Assembly: GCF_016616095.2 (NCBI RefSeq)
Contig: NZ_CP067089.2
Location: 1,984,001-2,048,000, forward strand
Source of the DNA: Breznakiella homolactica
GTDB lineage: Bacteria; Spirochaetota; Spirochaetia; Treponematales; Breznakiellaceae
Length of the DNA stretch: 64,000 bases
Direction of reading: 5' to 3'
Shown here: positions 1 through 9,422 of the stretch, piece by piece
How the letters are laid out: each line of letters starts with the position of its first letter
Numbering within the stretch: the first letter of the stretch is position 1
Program-made: the position numbers and the translations under genes
Notes under the pieces: generated by a model
What the model saw: the letters and a program-made list of their open reading frames with translations, nothing else
What the model was told of the DNA's origin: nothing
Database searches by the model: none

Positions 1-2
1 AA

Positions 3-1754
3 AACAAAAGCCCCGCTATGATGACGCTGATATCCCTTGGCATTACCACCGCCTATGTGTACAGCGTCTATGCTTTTCTGTCAAATATATTCAGCCCCGG
101 CGGAATCCACCGGATGGACTTTTTCTGGGAACTGGCAACCCTCATTATCATAATGCTCCTGGGACACTGGATCGAAATGAACGCCGTCGGCCGGGCCGGT
201 AACGCCCTTAAAAAAATGGCCGAACTGCTCCCGGATACGGCGGTGGTGACAGACAGCAGCGGCAAGACACAGAAAGTACTGTTACGTGACCTTGCCATAG
301 GAAACATGGTTCTGGTAAAAACGGGAGAACGGATTCCCGCGGACGGAACGGTTGTACAGGGACAGACCACGGTAAACGAGTCCATGGTTACCGGAGAATC
401 GGGGGAAGTTAAAAAAGAAACCGGTGACACCGTAATCGGCGGAAGTATCAATGGATCGGGAACAATAACGATTACCGTAACCGGTACCGGCGATTCGGGT
501 TACCTCTCGAAGGTTATGGATCTGGTAAAAAACGCCCAGCAGGAAAAATCGCGGTCCGAAACCCTGGCGGATAAAGTCGCGAAATGGCTTTTTTACGCTG
601 CCCTGGCGGCGGGTATCCTGTCACTGATCATCTGGTTTATCGTAACAGGGGATTTTTCAATTGCCCTGGAGAGAATGGTAACGGTACTCATCATAGCCTG
701 TCCCCACGCCCTCGGTCTGGCGATTCCCCTGGTCATTGCCCGGTGTGTTTCCCTGGGCGCGAAACACGGCCTCCTGGTCCGCAGCAGAAAAGCGCTGGAG
801 CTGGCGGTTAAAACCGATACTATTATGCTCGATAAAACAGGAACCCTGACGGAAGGAAAATTCAGTATTTCCCGCATAGTTCCTTTCAGCGGCGCCTATG
901 ACGAAAATACAATTCTTTCTCTGGCCGCCGCGGTGGAAGCGAAATCGAACCATCCCCTTTCGGCGGGCATTGTCCGGGAGGCAGAAGCCCGGGGGATCAC
1001 CATAGAGGACGCGAAGGACAGCGTCAGCATGGCGGGAATCGGAATTCAGGGCACCGTAAACGGGAGGAATATTAAAATTGTCAGCCCGGCCTATATGGAC
1101 AAAGAGGCAATACCGTACCCGGCGGAGAAAGCCGAAGAACTGGCGAAAGAGGGGAACTCCATCAGTATAATCCTTGAAGACGGCAAAGCCCTGGGGCTGA
1201 TTGCCCAGGGAGACCGTATCAAAGAGGATGCGAAGGATTTTATAGAAGAACTGAAGCGAAGAAAAATCAATCCGGTTATGCTGAGCGGCGACAACCGGAA
1301 CGCTGCGGAACGGGTTGCTTCGGCCCTGGGGATTGCCGACGTCCGCGCGGGGCTGCTTCCGGAAGACAAGGAACGGGAAGTAACGGCCTACCGGGAAAAA
1401 GGGAACGTTGTTATGATGGTGGGAGACGGTGTCAATGACGCCCCGGCTCTGGCCAGGGCCGATGTCGGCGTTGCCATCGGCGCGGGTACGGATATCGCGG
1501 TTGATACGGCGGACATTATTCTGGTAAAAAACAACCCGGCGGACATCCTTCATTTTCTGTCGCTTTCAAAAAACACTTCCAGGAAAATGAAACAGAATCT
1601 CTGGTGGGGCGCTGGGTACAATATCGTCGCGATCCCGCTGGCCGCGGGGATTCTTGCCCCCATCGGGATCGTGCTTAGTCCCGCCGTGGGGGCCATTCTC
1701 ATGTCCCTCAGCACCGTGATCGTCGCGGGTAATGCATTTTTACTGAAACTGTAA
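3..1754 (+). CDS. Heavy-metal (copper-type) P-type ATPase, 5' end outside window
   Basis: Membrane pump of the P1B ATPase family, moving a soft metal ion (probably copper or silver) across the cytoplasmic membrane using ATP. The frame is open from base 3, before the first ATG at 18, and the residues there (NKSPAMMTLISL) belong inside transmembrane segment 2-3 of the family, so the N-terminus with any metal-binding domain lies upstream. Visible in order: actuator motif TGES (about residue 125 counted from base 18), ion-site motif CPH in a membrane helix (about 228), phosphorylation motif DKTGT (about 272), nucleotide-binding HP motif (SNHPLSAG), hinge GDGVNDAPALARAD and two C-terminal helices with MSLST. 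CPH rather than CPC places it with CopB-like P1B-3 pumps; the exact metal cannot be read from sequence. It converges with the next gene, 11 bases apart. Confidence 0.93.
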   Translation, partial: NKSPAMMTLISLGITTAYVYSVYAFLSNIFSPGGIHRMDFFWELATLIIIMLLGHWIEMNAVGRAGNALKKMAELLPDTAVVTDSSGKTQKVLLRDLAIGNMVLVKTGERIPADGTVVQGQTTVNESMVTGESGEVKKETGDTVIGGSINGSGTITITVTGTGDSGYLSKVMDLVKNAQQEKSRSETLADKVAKWLFYAALAAGILSLIIWFIVTGDFSIALERMVTVLIIACPHALGLAIPLVIARCVSLGAKHGLLVRSRKALELAVKTDTIMLDKTGTLTEGKFSISRIVPFSGAYDENTILSLAAAVEAKSNHPLSAGIVREAEARGITIEDAKDSVSMAGIGIQGTVNGRNIKIVSPAYMDKEAIPYPAEKAEELAKEGNSISIILEDGKALGLIAQGDRIKEDAKDFIEELKRRKINPVMLSGDNRNAAERVASALGIADVRAGLLPEDKEREVTAYREKGNVVMMVGDGVNDAPALARADVGVAIGAGTDIAVDTADIILVKNNPADILHFLSLSKNTSRKMKQNLWWGAGYNIVAIPLAAGILAPIGIVLSPAVGAILMSLSTVIVAGNAFLLKL

Positions 1755-1765
1755 TCCGGCGTCCG

Positions 1766-2428
1766 TCACAGGTGCAGGCGCCGCTGCAGTTCCTTCCAAA
1801 GCGCTTTTCCCTCAAAGAGCAGAATAGATCCAATGGAAATAACTGACAGGGCAAAACATACCGCCGCCGGATATACAATGGTAACGACATCAAACAGAAT
1901 AAGGAGCAGGGAAAAAACACCCATTACGCTGATTATCAGCAGGTACAGGGTGTAATCCTCAACGCCGAGCTTCATTATTTTTGCGTATACCGCCAGCGCC
2001 ACCATCGCGAAACTGAATAAAATAGGAAGCACAAAATTGAGGGACCACCCGTTGAATCCGGTAAAAAAATCCCATGCCAGGGCGAGAACAGAAATAAAAA
2101 TAACCTGTTTAAAAATATTCTTTGGTATATTCTTCCATTTATTTATCAATAAGAATGAAAGCCAGAGACTTCCAAGCCCCGCGACAACAAACAGGGACCA
2201 CCACCCGCCGAAGGGAACGCTTATGTTAACGGCAATACTTGCCGCCGCGGCAATGACAGTACCAAAGGCAATCAGATTTATCAGTGTTCTGTACGGGGAA
2301 ACCACCGGCGGGATTACCGGGAAAACATTCCCTGATTCATCGGGGGTTCCCGCCAAATCCCCCTGGCAGAGAGGACAGTTTTTCGGGGTGCCGGCGGCCC
2401 GGATATTGCATTTTTTGCAGTACAGCAT
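1766..2428 (-). CDS. Zinc-ribbon integral membrane protein (DUF6320-like)
   Basis: A 220-residue protein starting with a short zinc ribbon (Cys4, Cys7, Cys18, Cys21, in CKKC and CPLC) followed by about six hydrophobic helices from residue 48 on. I chose the ATG at 2428 because the ribbon begins there and because it lies one base after the TAA of the acyltransferase gene upstream, which implies translational coupling; a longer reading from 2620 would lie entirely inside that gene. The arrangement resembles the DUF6320 family, which has no assigned reaction as far as I know. The tight pairing with the acyltransferase suggests the two work together at the membrane; that is inference. Confidence 0.8.
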   Translation of the reverse strand: MLYCKKCNIRAAGTPKNCPLCQGDLAGTPDESGNVFPVIPPVVSPYRTLINLIAFGTVIAAAASIAVNISVPFGGWWSLFVVAGLGSLWLSFLLINKWKNIPKNIFKQVIFISVLALAWDFFTGFNGWSLNFVLPILFSFAMVALAVYAKIMKLGVEDYTLYLLIISVMGVFSLLLILFDVVTIVYPAAVCFALSVISIGSILLFEGKALWKELQRRLHL

Positions 2429-2429
2429 A

Positions 2430-3707
2430 TTACGCACCTTCCCCGCGGAGTTCCGTGGTATTGGAAACGATCTCCACCTCGAGGCCCAGCCCGGTGAGGG
2501 TGCGGAAGAAACACCGCTGAATATCGCTGCTGATAAAGGGAGAAGAAAAACTGATAACCAGATTATCCTCAAAGGAACAGACACATAAATGGGGCCGTTT
2601 GCTGCTGTTGAATAAATCAAACAAACGGATATAGGGGCTAAGCTCCGGCGGCATGGTTATCTTTCCGATATTGGAAAATACCGCGGTATCCTCTTTTTCC
2701 ACTTTCCATGCCGAAAACTTGAGTACCGGAGCCTTTATGAAAAGCGGAACCACTTTGATAAACATCCGGTGCTCCAATGCGGAGAACTGATTGAGCCGCC
2801 GGGATATTTTTTCAGGAGCTAGCTGCTCCTTGAAGGAACGCTTTACCTGGGCAAGAACATTCTCAAACCCGGCGCCGTCTTCCTGGAAATTATGGCTTAC
2901 ATTGAAGGTACCGAAAAAGTTTCTCGCTGAAAGGCTGGAAAAAAAACGCCTGAGATCAACCGGGATGATAACCGAGACCGGTTTCTCTTCGTCACGGAAG
3001 GTCATTCCTTCGTGGATGGAAAGAATAAGCACCGAGGTCAGATACTCACTCACGGTGGCGCCCATTTCACGTACTTTTTCTATCAGAGCCTTTGCGGAAA
3101 GACAGCCTTCGATGACACCCAGCCGGTATTCGGGGAAACGTTCCCCGCGGACATAGTACGCCCTGGGACGCTTCTGAATCTGACCGAGCTTCTGCGCTGA
3201 GTAGTACTTGTCAAAGGCATCTCTCCGTTTCTGCTCATCAGACGCATCGTAATCGTGCATTACCACATCGCTGTCAATGGTGTCCTTGTGTTTTTCCAGC
3301 AGGTAATAATAAACAAGCGTTTTAAGAAACTGGAGCGCCCCGGTTCCGTCCGCCAGCGCGTGGTATATTTCCAGGTTTATTCTTTTCCGGTAATAGGTTA
3401 CTTCGAACAAAAGGCTCTTATGGTCCGCATCGTACAGCGGCGCGCAGGGAGGTTTGTTTTCTTCCCTGACTATAGGTATAAACTTGCTGTCTTCAAAATA
3501 ATACCAGAAGACCCCCCGCCGGAGGATTGACCGGTAAAATGGAAACTTCTCCATTGTGTGGTCAAGGGCATTCTGCAGCACCGCGGGATCAACGGTTTCG
3601 TACAGCTCACAGGCGAAACGGAAAACCTTGGTATCCCCTCTCGTTGTGGTAGGCGGGAATATTTTCGCGGCATTATCAAGTCGGCTCCATTCTCGGTTAT
3701 ATTCCAT
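2430..3707 (-). CDS. Condensation-domain-like acyltransferase (alcohol acetyltransferase type)
   Basis: A 425-residue protein with the HxxxD active-site motif of the CoA-dependent acyltransferase superfamily (His116-Ala-Leu-Ala-Asp120-Gly) and the usual order of two half domains; the stretch VSVIIPVDLRRFF around residue 245 matches the solvent-channel region of condensation and wax-ester-synthase-like enzymes. No signal peptide or membrane segment is obvious. Related proteins are annotated as alcohol acetyltransferases, but substrate is unknown. A weak AAAGG lies 9 bases before the ATG. It is followed, after one base, by the zinc-ribbon membrane gene, and lies upstream of nothing else on its strand until two alpha/beta hydrolases, so the group may modify or release an acylated lipid or alcohol. 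Confidence 0.75.
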   Translation of the reverse strand: MEYNREWSRLDNAAKIFPPTTTRGDTKVFRFACELYETVDPAVLQNALDHTMEKFPFYRSILRRGVFWYYFEDSKFIPIVREENKPPCAPLYDADHKSLLFEVTYYRKRINLEIYHALADGTGALQFLKTLVYYYLLEKHKDTIDSDVVMHDYDASDEQKRRDAFDKYYSAQKLGQIQKRPRAYYVRGERFPEYRLGVIEGCLSAKALIEKVREMGATVSEYLTSVLILSIHEGMTFRDEEKPVSVIIPVDLRRFFSSLSARNFFGTFNVSHNFQEDGAGFENVLAQVKRSFKEQLAPEKISRRLNQFSALEHRMFIKVVPLFIKAPVLKFSAWKVEKEDTAVFSNIGKITMPPELSPYIRLFDLFNSSKRPHLCVCSFEDNLVISFSSPFISSDIQRCFFRTLTGLGLEVEIVSNTTELRGEGA

Positions 3708-3818
3708 ACACCAGTACCTTTATATTACAATATACTGTATAACACCGCAAATTTGATTATTTATTCTTTATAAATTCGGATATAAAAGCAGTGTGAAGTA
3801 AAATAACAACAACAAACG

Positions 3819-4751
3819 TTAAGCTCCGCAGTCCCCTAAAAATTTGTTTATTAACTGATAGGTTCTTTTTACGTGCACAAACCGCGGGGGCAGCATCATG
3901 TACGCATGGAAGGCGTCTTTCATCCGGTAGATGGTTACTTTGTTTCCGGCTTCTTCGAGTTTTTTGCCGTAATATTCACCTTCATCCCTGAGGGGACAGT
4001 ACTCGGCGGTAATAATCAGCGTATCCGGCTGACGGGTGAGGTCATCCGCTTCCAGAGGGGCAAAATACGGATTGGTAAGATCCTCCTCCGAGGAACGGTA
4101 CAGCTCAATAACATCCTGGACCCGTTTGGAAGTTAAGAGGTAGTCATAGCCGTTTTCCCGTATCGAAGGGAACGGCGAATTTTCACTGTGGTCGTTTCCT
4201 GTGGCGGGGTATAACAGAATCTGCCTCCTGGGCATGAATTCTCCCCTGTCCCGGGCCATGAGGGATACGGCGGCGGCAAGATTTCCGCCGGCACTGTCCC
4301 CGATAAGGACAATATCCTCGGGCCGTATATTGAAAAAACCTTTACCGAGAAAAAGTTCCCGGGCAACGGCGTAGCAGTCATCGGGACCGGCGGGAAATTT
4401 ATGTTCCGGCGCCAGGCGGTAATCAACGGATGCGACGATGCTGCAGGTTGCCCCGGCCAGATTTGCGCACATGCTGGTGTAGCTTTCGATACTTCCGGTC
4501 ACCCATCCTCCGCCGTGGAAGAAAAGCAGCAGGGCCCGGGGATTGCCTTTCTGGGGAAGGAAAAGCCGAACCTGGACCTGATGGTCACCGACGGTGACGC
4601 ACTGGTCCCAGATAGCGTATTCCGGAGGAACCCCTTTCAGTTTGGCGGACAGGTTTTCAAACTGCCGTTCAACCTTATAGGTTTTCTTTACGTCCACGTC
4701 GAGAAAAGCGATTGCCTTAAGGGCCGCCCGCATTGCAGAATTTATAGCCAT
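3819..4751 (-). CDS. Alpha/beta hydrolase, hormone-sensitive-lipase (HSL) type
   Basis: A cytosolic esterase or lipase of the bacterial HSL family, 310 residues from the ATG at 4751. Visible: oxyanion motif HGGGW (79-83), nucleophile elbow GDSAGG with Ser153, acid Asp256 (LRDEG) and His282 (FHAY), spaced as in the family. I preferred the start at 4751 over one at 4874 because the longer version would overlap the upstream hydrolase gene by more than 100 bases and because AAAGG precedes 4751. The gap to that upstream gene is 10 bases, so the two hydrolases are cotranscribed. Likely acts on short acyl esters; the natural substrate is not evident. Confidence 0.9.
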   Translation of the reverse strand: MAINSAMRAALKAIAFLDVDVKKTYKVERQFENLSAKLKGVPPEYAIWDQCVTVGDHQVQVRLFLPQKGNPRALLLFFHGGGWVTGSIESYTSMCANLAGATCSIVASVDYRLAPEHKFPAGPDDCYAVARELFLGKGFFNIRPEDIVLIGDSAGGNLAAAVSLMARDRGEFMPRRQILLYPATGNDHSENSPFPSIRENGYDYLLTSKRVQDVIELYRSSEEDLTNPYFAPLEADDLTRQPDTLIITAEYCPLRDEGEYYGKKLEEAGNKVTIYRMKDAFHAYMMLPPRFVHVKRTYQLINKFLGDCGA

Positions 4752-4761
4752 AGGGTTATCA

Positions 4762-5691
4762 TTACCTTTTTTTGGAAATCCAATCAAGCATAAACGAAAA
4801 CACCCTATTTCGTACAGGCTCCCGGGAAAGAACGAGATCATGGAGCCCTTCGGGTATTTCCGCCAGGGTAACACTGTGGGCGAGACGGGGGGCGTATTTC
4901 TTTATATGCCGGACATCAAGGACCGCATCGGACCGCGCGATAATATCATCCCACTCTTTTTCCCAGGAGGAACGTTCCGAATGCATCACCAGGACAGGCA
5001 CCGCTATTTTCAAACCGCGCTTAACCCGCTTCTGCCCGAGGCGGACAGCCCGCAGCCACGCGAGATACAGGGGCACCCCTTCAGAGGGTTTCAGCTTGAG
5101 ATCGTAATCCCATTCGCCCTTCATGGATTTATGGACGCTGACCGCATAGTACGGCGACAGAACATTTTTCATTTTCGCGTACGGGAAAAGACGGCTCACG
5201 GAGGAAATAAGGGGTATACCGACGGCCCGGACAAACCACGGAGTATTAAATTCAAGGAAGGGGCTGTTGAGAATGAGCTGGTTCACATATATCCGGTTTT
5301 TTCCGCCCTGCCCGTCCTCGGCGCAGTACAATGAAGCCAGCAGGCCTCCGGTGGAGTGGCCGATCATGGCAATAAAACTGTTTCCTTCGGAACGGATGGT
5401 TTCTATGGCTTGGTCGATCTCGGGATAATATTCCTTCATGTCCCTGCAGTAATTGAAATGCTGGTGTTCCAGGAGAGAACGCCCGTATTTTCTCAAATCA
5501 AGAGCGTAAAAATTGTAACCCGCCTGGAGAAAAACTTCCGCCATGTGCAGCTGGAAGAAATAGTCTATATACCCGTGAATATACAAAACCGCCGATTCGG
5601 ATTTTTTCGGTGTCTGCGCCGAAATCAGAGTCGATATGACCGGACCTTCATAATCATCGGGAAAGTTAAAAACCCGTTCAACCAGTTCCAT
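4762..5691 (-). CDS. Alpha/beta hydrolase, serine aminopeptidase S33 / monoacylglycerol lipase type
   Basis: A 309-residue hydrolase of the Hydrolase_4 group. The oxyanion motif HGYID (39-43) and the nucleophile elbow GHSTGG with Ser113 are present; the C-terminal ARLAHSVTLAEIPEGLHDLVLSR contains the catalytic His (GLHD). It has no signal peptide. Relatives include monoacylglycerol lipases and lysophospholipases, so release of a fatty acid from a glyceride is the best guess. It is the first gene of a two-gene unit with the HSL-type esterase. Confidence 0.88.
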   Translation of the reverse strand: MELVERVFNFPDDYEGPVISTLISAQTPKKSESAVLYIHGYIDYFFQLHMAEVFLQAGYNFYALDLRKYGRSLLEHQHFNYCRDMKEYYPEIDQAIETIRSEGNSFIAMIGHSTGGLLASLYCAEDGQGGKNRIYVNQLILNSPFLEFNTPWFVRAVGIPLISSVSRLFPYAKMKNVLSPYYAVSVHKSMKGEWDYDLKLKPSEGVPLYLAWLRAVRLGQKRVKRGLKIAVPVLVMHSERSSWEKEWDDIIARSDAVLDVRHIKKYAPRLAHSVTLAEIPEGLHDLVLSREPVRNRVFSFMLDWISKKR

Positions 5692-5761
5692 GGATAGTCT
5701 CCGCTTTTTTAGATAGACCCCGGGGAGTCATAATATAAGTATAGCGGAAAGAACGGTTTTT

Positions 5762-6514
5762 TCAAAATGCGGACAATTCAAAAAATGCCATCACCGGCCA
5801 GTGGTCTGACAGGGGAAACCCATGGGCGTAGTAGCGCGGGACCGCAGCGAGCAGGGGCTTTACCGGTCCTTTTACCATTATTTTGTCTATTGCTTCATTC
5901 ATGAAGATCTCATCGGTGATGGGCTGACTCGGAAAGGTAACCGGCGGAAGCAAGCCAAGGGAATTAAACACTTCCGAAAATCCCGCGGATGATAATATCC
6001 GCGCGGGGTGGATAGGATCGTTGAAGTCGCCAGCAACAAAGGCCGCCTCATCTTTGGGTACAATATCCGCGAGGGCCCTGGCCGCAAGGACCGCCTCATT
6101 GTGGCGGTATGATACTCCCGTGGCCATCTCGTCGGCGTTTTCCTGGTGGGTAAAATGGACGGTCGAGACAAACAACGGCCTGTGCCCGCCGATGGTCTCC
6201 AGCCGTACCCAGAAAAGCCTCCGGTCTTTCTCGGGCATATCCAGGGGAACAGCGCCGTGTTCGATTTCCCTGAAAAACCTGTTCTTAAAATAAATATTGC
6301 CTTCGGTTTTCCATCCCCGGAATGAATCCTCAACCCGGCTGTATCCCGGCAGGGCATTGTCAAGCACGGGAACCGTGGCGGGCTGCAGTTCCTGGAAACA
6401 GCAGATATCGGGCTCGTAAATTTTCAGGAAGGAGACAACCGTTTTTTCACGGTCAGCCCACCGTTCCGTTTTCCAGAGATTTAAACTTAACAAACTGAAG
6501 CGGGGACTATTCAT
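5762..6514 (-). CDS. Endonuclease/exonuclease/phosphatase (EEP) family hydrolase
   Basis: A 250-residue metal-dependent phosphoester hydrolase fold. The EEP motifs are in order: Asn in LNLW near the N-terminus, Glu in CCFQEL, His in STVHF, GDFND, Asp in AIDKIM and the terminal SDHWPV with the catalytic Asp-His. There is no signal peptide. Its ATG overlaps the stop of the preceding glycosidase-like gene (ATGA), so it is translationally coupled to a sugar-uptake operon. The family spans nucleases, sphingomyelinases and sugar- or inositol-phosphate phosphatases; the context favours a phosphatase acting on an imported compound, but this is inference. Confidence 0.87.
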   Translation of the reverse strand: MNSPRFSLLSLNLWKTERWADREKTVVSFLKIYEPDICCFQELQPATVPVLDNALPGYSRVEDSFRGWKTEGNIYFKNRFFREIEHGAVPLDMPEKDRRLFWVRLETIGGHRPLFVSTVHFTHQENADEMATGVSYRHNEAVLAARALADIVPKDEAAFVAGDFNDPIHPARILSSAGFSEVFNSLGLLPPVTFPSQPITDEIFMNEAIDKIMVKGPVKPLLAAVPRYYAHGFPLSDHWPVMAFFELSAF

Positions 6515-8601
6515 ACATCCTCCCTGCCGCTTCCCAGCACATCAGGGAAACGGCGGCTGATCCGCTGGTACGCGCCGAGACCGAGCACATGGACCCAGGC
6601 AATATCGATATCGAAATAACCGCTGCGGCATCCGGGCCGGCCGAAGTAATCCCATTCGGTATGGTTGAGCTGCTCCGGCTGCCAGCCCGTATCTTCAGCG
6701 CCCCGGCCAAGGAGATCATCACCGCGGGCCACAAGCTGCGTGCAGGAATTCACCATAAGACAAGCCTGGTCGTAATAAAAGGACTCGCCGGTATGTTCCC
6801 AGAGCCTGAGAAAATCATAGGCGATGGCCATTCCGTAAAAATCGAGATGGTGGTGCGCTACGGAAACCGAAGTTAAACCGGCGGTCCTGAATCCCCGTTT
6901 CCCCAGGGGGGTGTCGGGCCGGAAAAATACATTGTACTGCCATATCCATGAGATGACAAAATCCGCGGCTTCCCGGGCGTACCGGAGCAGGGATCCATCG
7001 TTATTCCGTTCGTACAAATCAAGGAACATGGCAAGAAGGGCTGTGCCCGCTTCCTTGTCGCAGGAATCCGCATCCAGGGTGTCGCCGAAAAAAGCGCCCT
7101 CATCCGCAAGCGCGGAGTAATACCCCGCGGCACGGGAAAGCGAATCATCCAGTGCTTTCCGGTCTTCGAAGTACGGCTCAAGCGCTGTGAGGAATGATAC
7201 GATATACGCGCCATTCGTTCCCAGGCTGTTGACCGGCTTTCCGTCAGGGGACCACCACCGGCCGAAGGAACCGCTGTCGCCGTCCCGCATCTGATGGGCA
7301 AGATAAAAAGCAGCGACCCGCTTGGGCAGTTTGATAAACTCAGGGATGGTTCTGCCCCGGTTTTTCAGTTCTTCATACAAATACACGTAAGACTTCATAA
7401 CTTCGCCGTTGCACCGGGCATTGACGAGGAATCTGAAGGCATCGTTTTCCGAAATGCCCAGGTATCCGCCCCAGATTTTTCTGTTCGGATCGTAGCAATC
7501 CTGGTGAACCCCCGGCGCTGTTTCTCCCTTCAGAAAAAAACGTCCGATCCCTTCGGCCAGCGCGGCAAGGAATTCGCTTTTTCCGGTTTTTCCGTCCCGG
7601 AGCCGGGGAGAAACGAAACGGAACACCAAATCGGGCAGGACTTCGCCGTCGGCTCTGAGAAAAATCAGGGCGGCCTCAAGGCTCTTTACCAGAAACGATC
7701 CCGCGGTGTAATCATACACACTCTGCAGCTCGCCGTTGTTGCGGCCCATGGCGATATAGGCGCCGCCGTTTTCGGCCGGTTCGGCCATGGACAGGAGATG
7801 GGTGAATTTGAGGTCCCGGTATTCTTCCCAGGAAAGGACCGGAGCATAAATTTTCCCGAAGCCGGCGGATGCCGCGAGCTTTTCCGCAAACTGCCGGAAC
7901 CGGAAAAAGATACTGCCCCGGGCGGGACCGGCGGAACAAAAAAAATCACGGGTCACGGTAAAAGGAAAACCGCTGCCGGAAATGAGGCTGGTACCGGAAG
8001 CATCGTCCGGCGAAGGAACCAGGGATTTCTTCCCGGTATAGGAGGCGGGCCATTCCCGCCCCGGCATGCGGATGGAAATCTGTCCCCTATCGTCCCGATG
8101 TTCCGCGGATACACTGGAAACATAACGGGCTTCCCGGGCCGGTTCGGTACAGCAGATAAAAAAACGCGACGCCGAATAAAAGCTTGCGCATGACGGAAGA
8201 GGCATACGGTTTTCGAGGAATGACCAGGGCCCATCCGATTCCCGGGGGAATGAACCCTTCCCCATTCTGTTTCCCCGGTACATCACCGAGGGGATGAACA
8301 GTTCACATTCTTCCCCGAATCCGGAAGCGGCGGTAAAACTCAGCGCCCAGTCCGTTTCTTTCAGAATCTCCCAGGTCCGGCGGACCTTTACGATACCCGA
8401 CTCTTCGGAAAACTGATCCCGGATGGACACCGCCGGACTTCCGCTGTCAGGGAATTCGGCGGATACGGAAAGACCGCTTACTTCAATTCTGCCGGGGAGA
8501 ACCGGCTCTCCGTGAAGTTCCATTCCGTACTGCACGGAAAATTCCGGGGAATCATTGAGATAAACATCCACCTGTCCGCAGCCGCCGGTTTCCAAACGCA
8601 T
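6511..8601 (-). CDS. Large intracellular glycosidase-like protein with (alpha/alpha) toroid
   Basis: A 696-residue protein without signal peptide. The first 240 residues look beta-rich; from about residue 260 on there is a helical repeat region with acidic and aromatic patches typical of six-hairpin glycosidases (KIWGGYLGISENDAF, GRWWSPDG, ADSCDKEAGTALLAMFLDLYE, TEWDYFGRPGCRSGYFDIDIAW). I do not recognise a specific GH family. It begins 2 bases after the stop of a sugar permease gene and overlaps the next gene by 4 bases, so it sits inside the ABC operon and probably cleaves or phosphorolyses the imported oligosaccharide in the cytoplasm. Candidate acid catalysts cannot be assigned by eye. 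Confidence 0.72.
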   Translation of the reverse strand: MRLETGGCGQVDVYLNDSPEFSVQYGMELHGEPVLPGRIEVSGLSVSAEFPDSGSPAVSIRDQFSEESGIVKVRRTWEILKETDWALSFTAASGFGEECELFIPSVMYRGNRMGKGSFPRESDGPWSFLENRMPLPSCASFYSASRFFICCTEPAREARYVSSVSAEHRDDRGQISIRMPGREWPASYTGKKSLVPSPDDASGTSLISGSGFPFTVTRDFFCSAGPARGSIFFRFRQFAEKLAASAGFGKIYAPVLSWEEYRDLKFTHLLSMAEPAENGGAYIAMGRNNGELQSVYDYTAGSFLVKSLEAALIFLRADGEVLPDLVFRFVSPRLRDGKTGKSEFLAALAEGIGRFFLKGETAPGVHQDCYDPNRKIWGGYLGISENDAFRFLVNARCNGEVMKSYVYLYEELKNRGRTIPEFIKLPKRVAAFYLAHQMRDGDSGSFGRWWSPDGKPVNSLGTNGAYIVSFLTALEPYFEDRKALDDSLSRAAGYYSALADEGAFFGDTLDADSCDKEAGTALLAMFLDLYERNNDGSLLRYAREAADFVISWIWQYNVFFRPDTPLGKRGFRTAGLTSVSVAHHHLDFYGMAIAYDFLRLWEHTGESFYYDQACLMVNSCTQLVARGDDLLGRGAEDTGWQPEQLNHTEWDYFGRPGCRSGYFDIDIAWVHVLGLGAYQRISRRFPDVLGSGREDV

Positions 8602-8603
8602 GG

Positions 8604-9422
8604 TTATTCCTTAATACCGGTCATGGCAATGCCGGCGATTATTTTCTTTCTGAAAAATATATAGAAAATAAACTGGGGTACCGAGGCGATCACCGCCCCG
8701 GACATAATAAGGGCATACTGAGTCCCATGGGTTCCCTGAAAATTAGCGATCCCCACGGTAATGGTGTATTTTATCGTATCATTGATTGCGATCAGGGGCC
8801 ACAGAAAATCATTCCACGCGTTGATAAAGGACAGGATGATAACCGTAGCCATGGCCGCTTTTCCCAGGGGAAGAATAATCGTGAGGAAAATCCTGAACCG
8901 GCCGGCGCCGTCTATAAACGCGGCCTCCTCAAGGGCAGCGGGAATACCTTCATAAAACTGTTTCAGGATAAATATCCCTATGGGCAGGGCGAGCCGCGGC
9001 AGCACCGCCGCCGTAAGGGTATTGATGATACCGTACGTATTAAACTGGAGGTAGAGCGGTATTATCAATACCTGAAAAGGAACCATCATCCCCGCCATGA
9101 CCAGCCAGAACAGTACATTCCGGCCGGCGAATTTTATCTTCGCAAAGGCGTACGCGATGGGAGCGTCCAGAATAACCGTAAAGATCATTGCGGCCAATGA
9201 GACAAGAAAAGAATTCCCCATCCAGTTGAGTATATATGTGGAATTAAAAGCCTTGATATAATTCGCCACGGTTGGGCTTTTGGGGAACAGGGTAAAAACA
9301 TCCGTAAGCACATCCTGTTCCAGTTTAAGGGAAGTGATTACCAGCCATATCAGGGGAAAGAACCAGATAAGAATCAGCAGCGCCTCAAGCAGCCTTTTGA
9401 TAATAGGGGCAATACGTTTCAT
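8604..9422 (-). CDS. Carbohydrate ABC transporter permease, MalG/LacG family
   Basis: A 272-residue inner-membrane permease with six predicted helices and the cytoplasmic EAA loop (EEAAFIDGAGRFRIFLTIILPLGKAA, about residues 165-190) that contacts the ATPase subunit. It forms a heterodimer with the permease encoded just upstream, whose stop overlaps this ATG by 4 bases. No ATP-binding subunit is encoded in this operon, so a shared MsmK-type ATPase elsewhere must energise it. Confidence 0.95.
   Translation of the reverse strand: MKRIAPIIKRLLEALLILIWFFPLIWLVITSLKLEQDVLTDVFTLFPKSPTVANYIKAFNSTYILNWMGNSFLVSLAAMIFTVILDAPIAYAFAKIKFAGRNVLFWLVMAGMMVPFQVLIIPLYLQFNTYGIINTLTAAVLPRLALPIGIFILKQFYEGIPAALEEAAFIDGAGRFRIFLTIILPLGKAAMATVIILSFINAWNDFLWPLIAINDTIKYTITVGIANFQGTHGTQYALIMSGAVIASVPQFIFYIFFRKKIIAGIAMTGIKE

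Noticed and set aside
2430-2620. Longer version of the zinc-ribbon protein starting at 2620
   Set aside because: The extra residues are an out-of-frame reading of the acyltransferase gene; the zinc ribbon and the coupled ATG begin at 2428.
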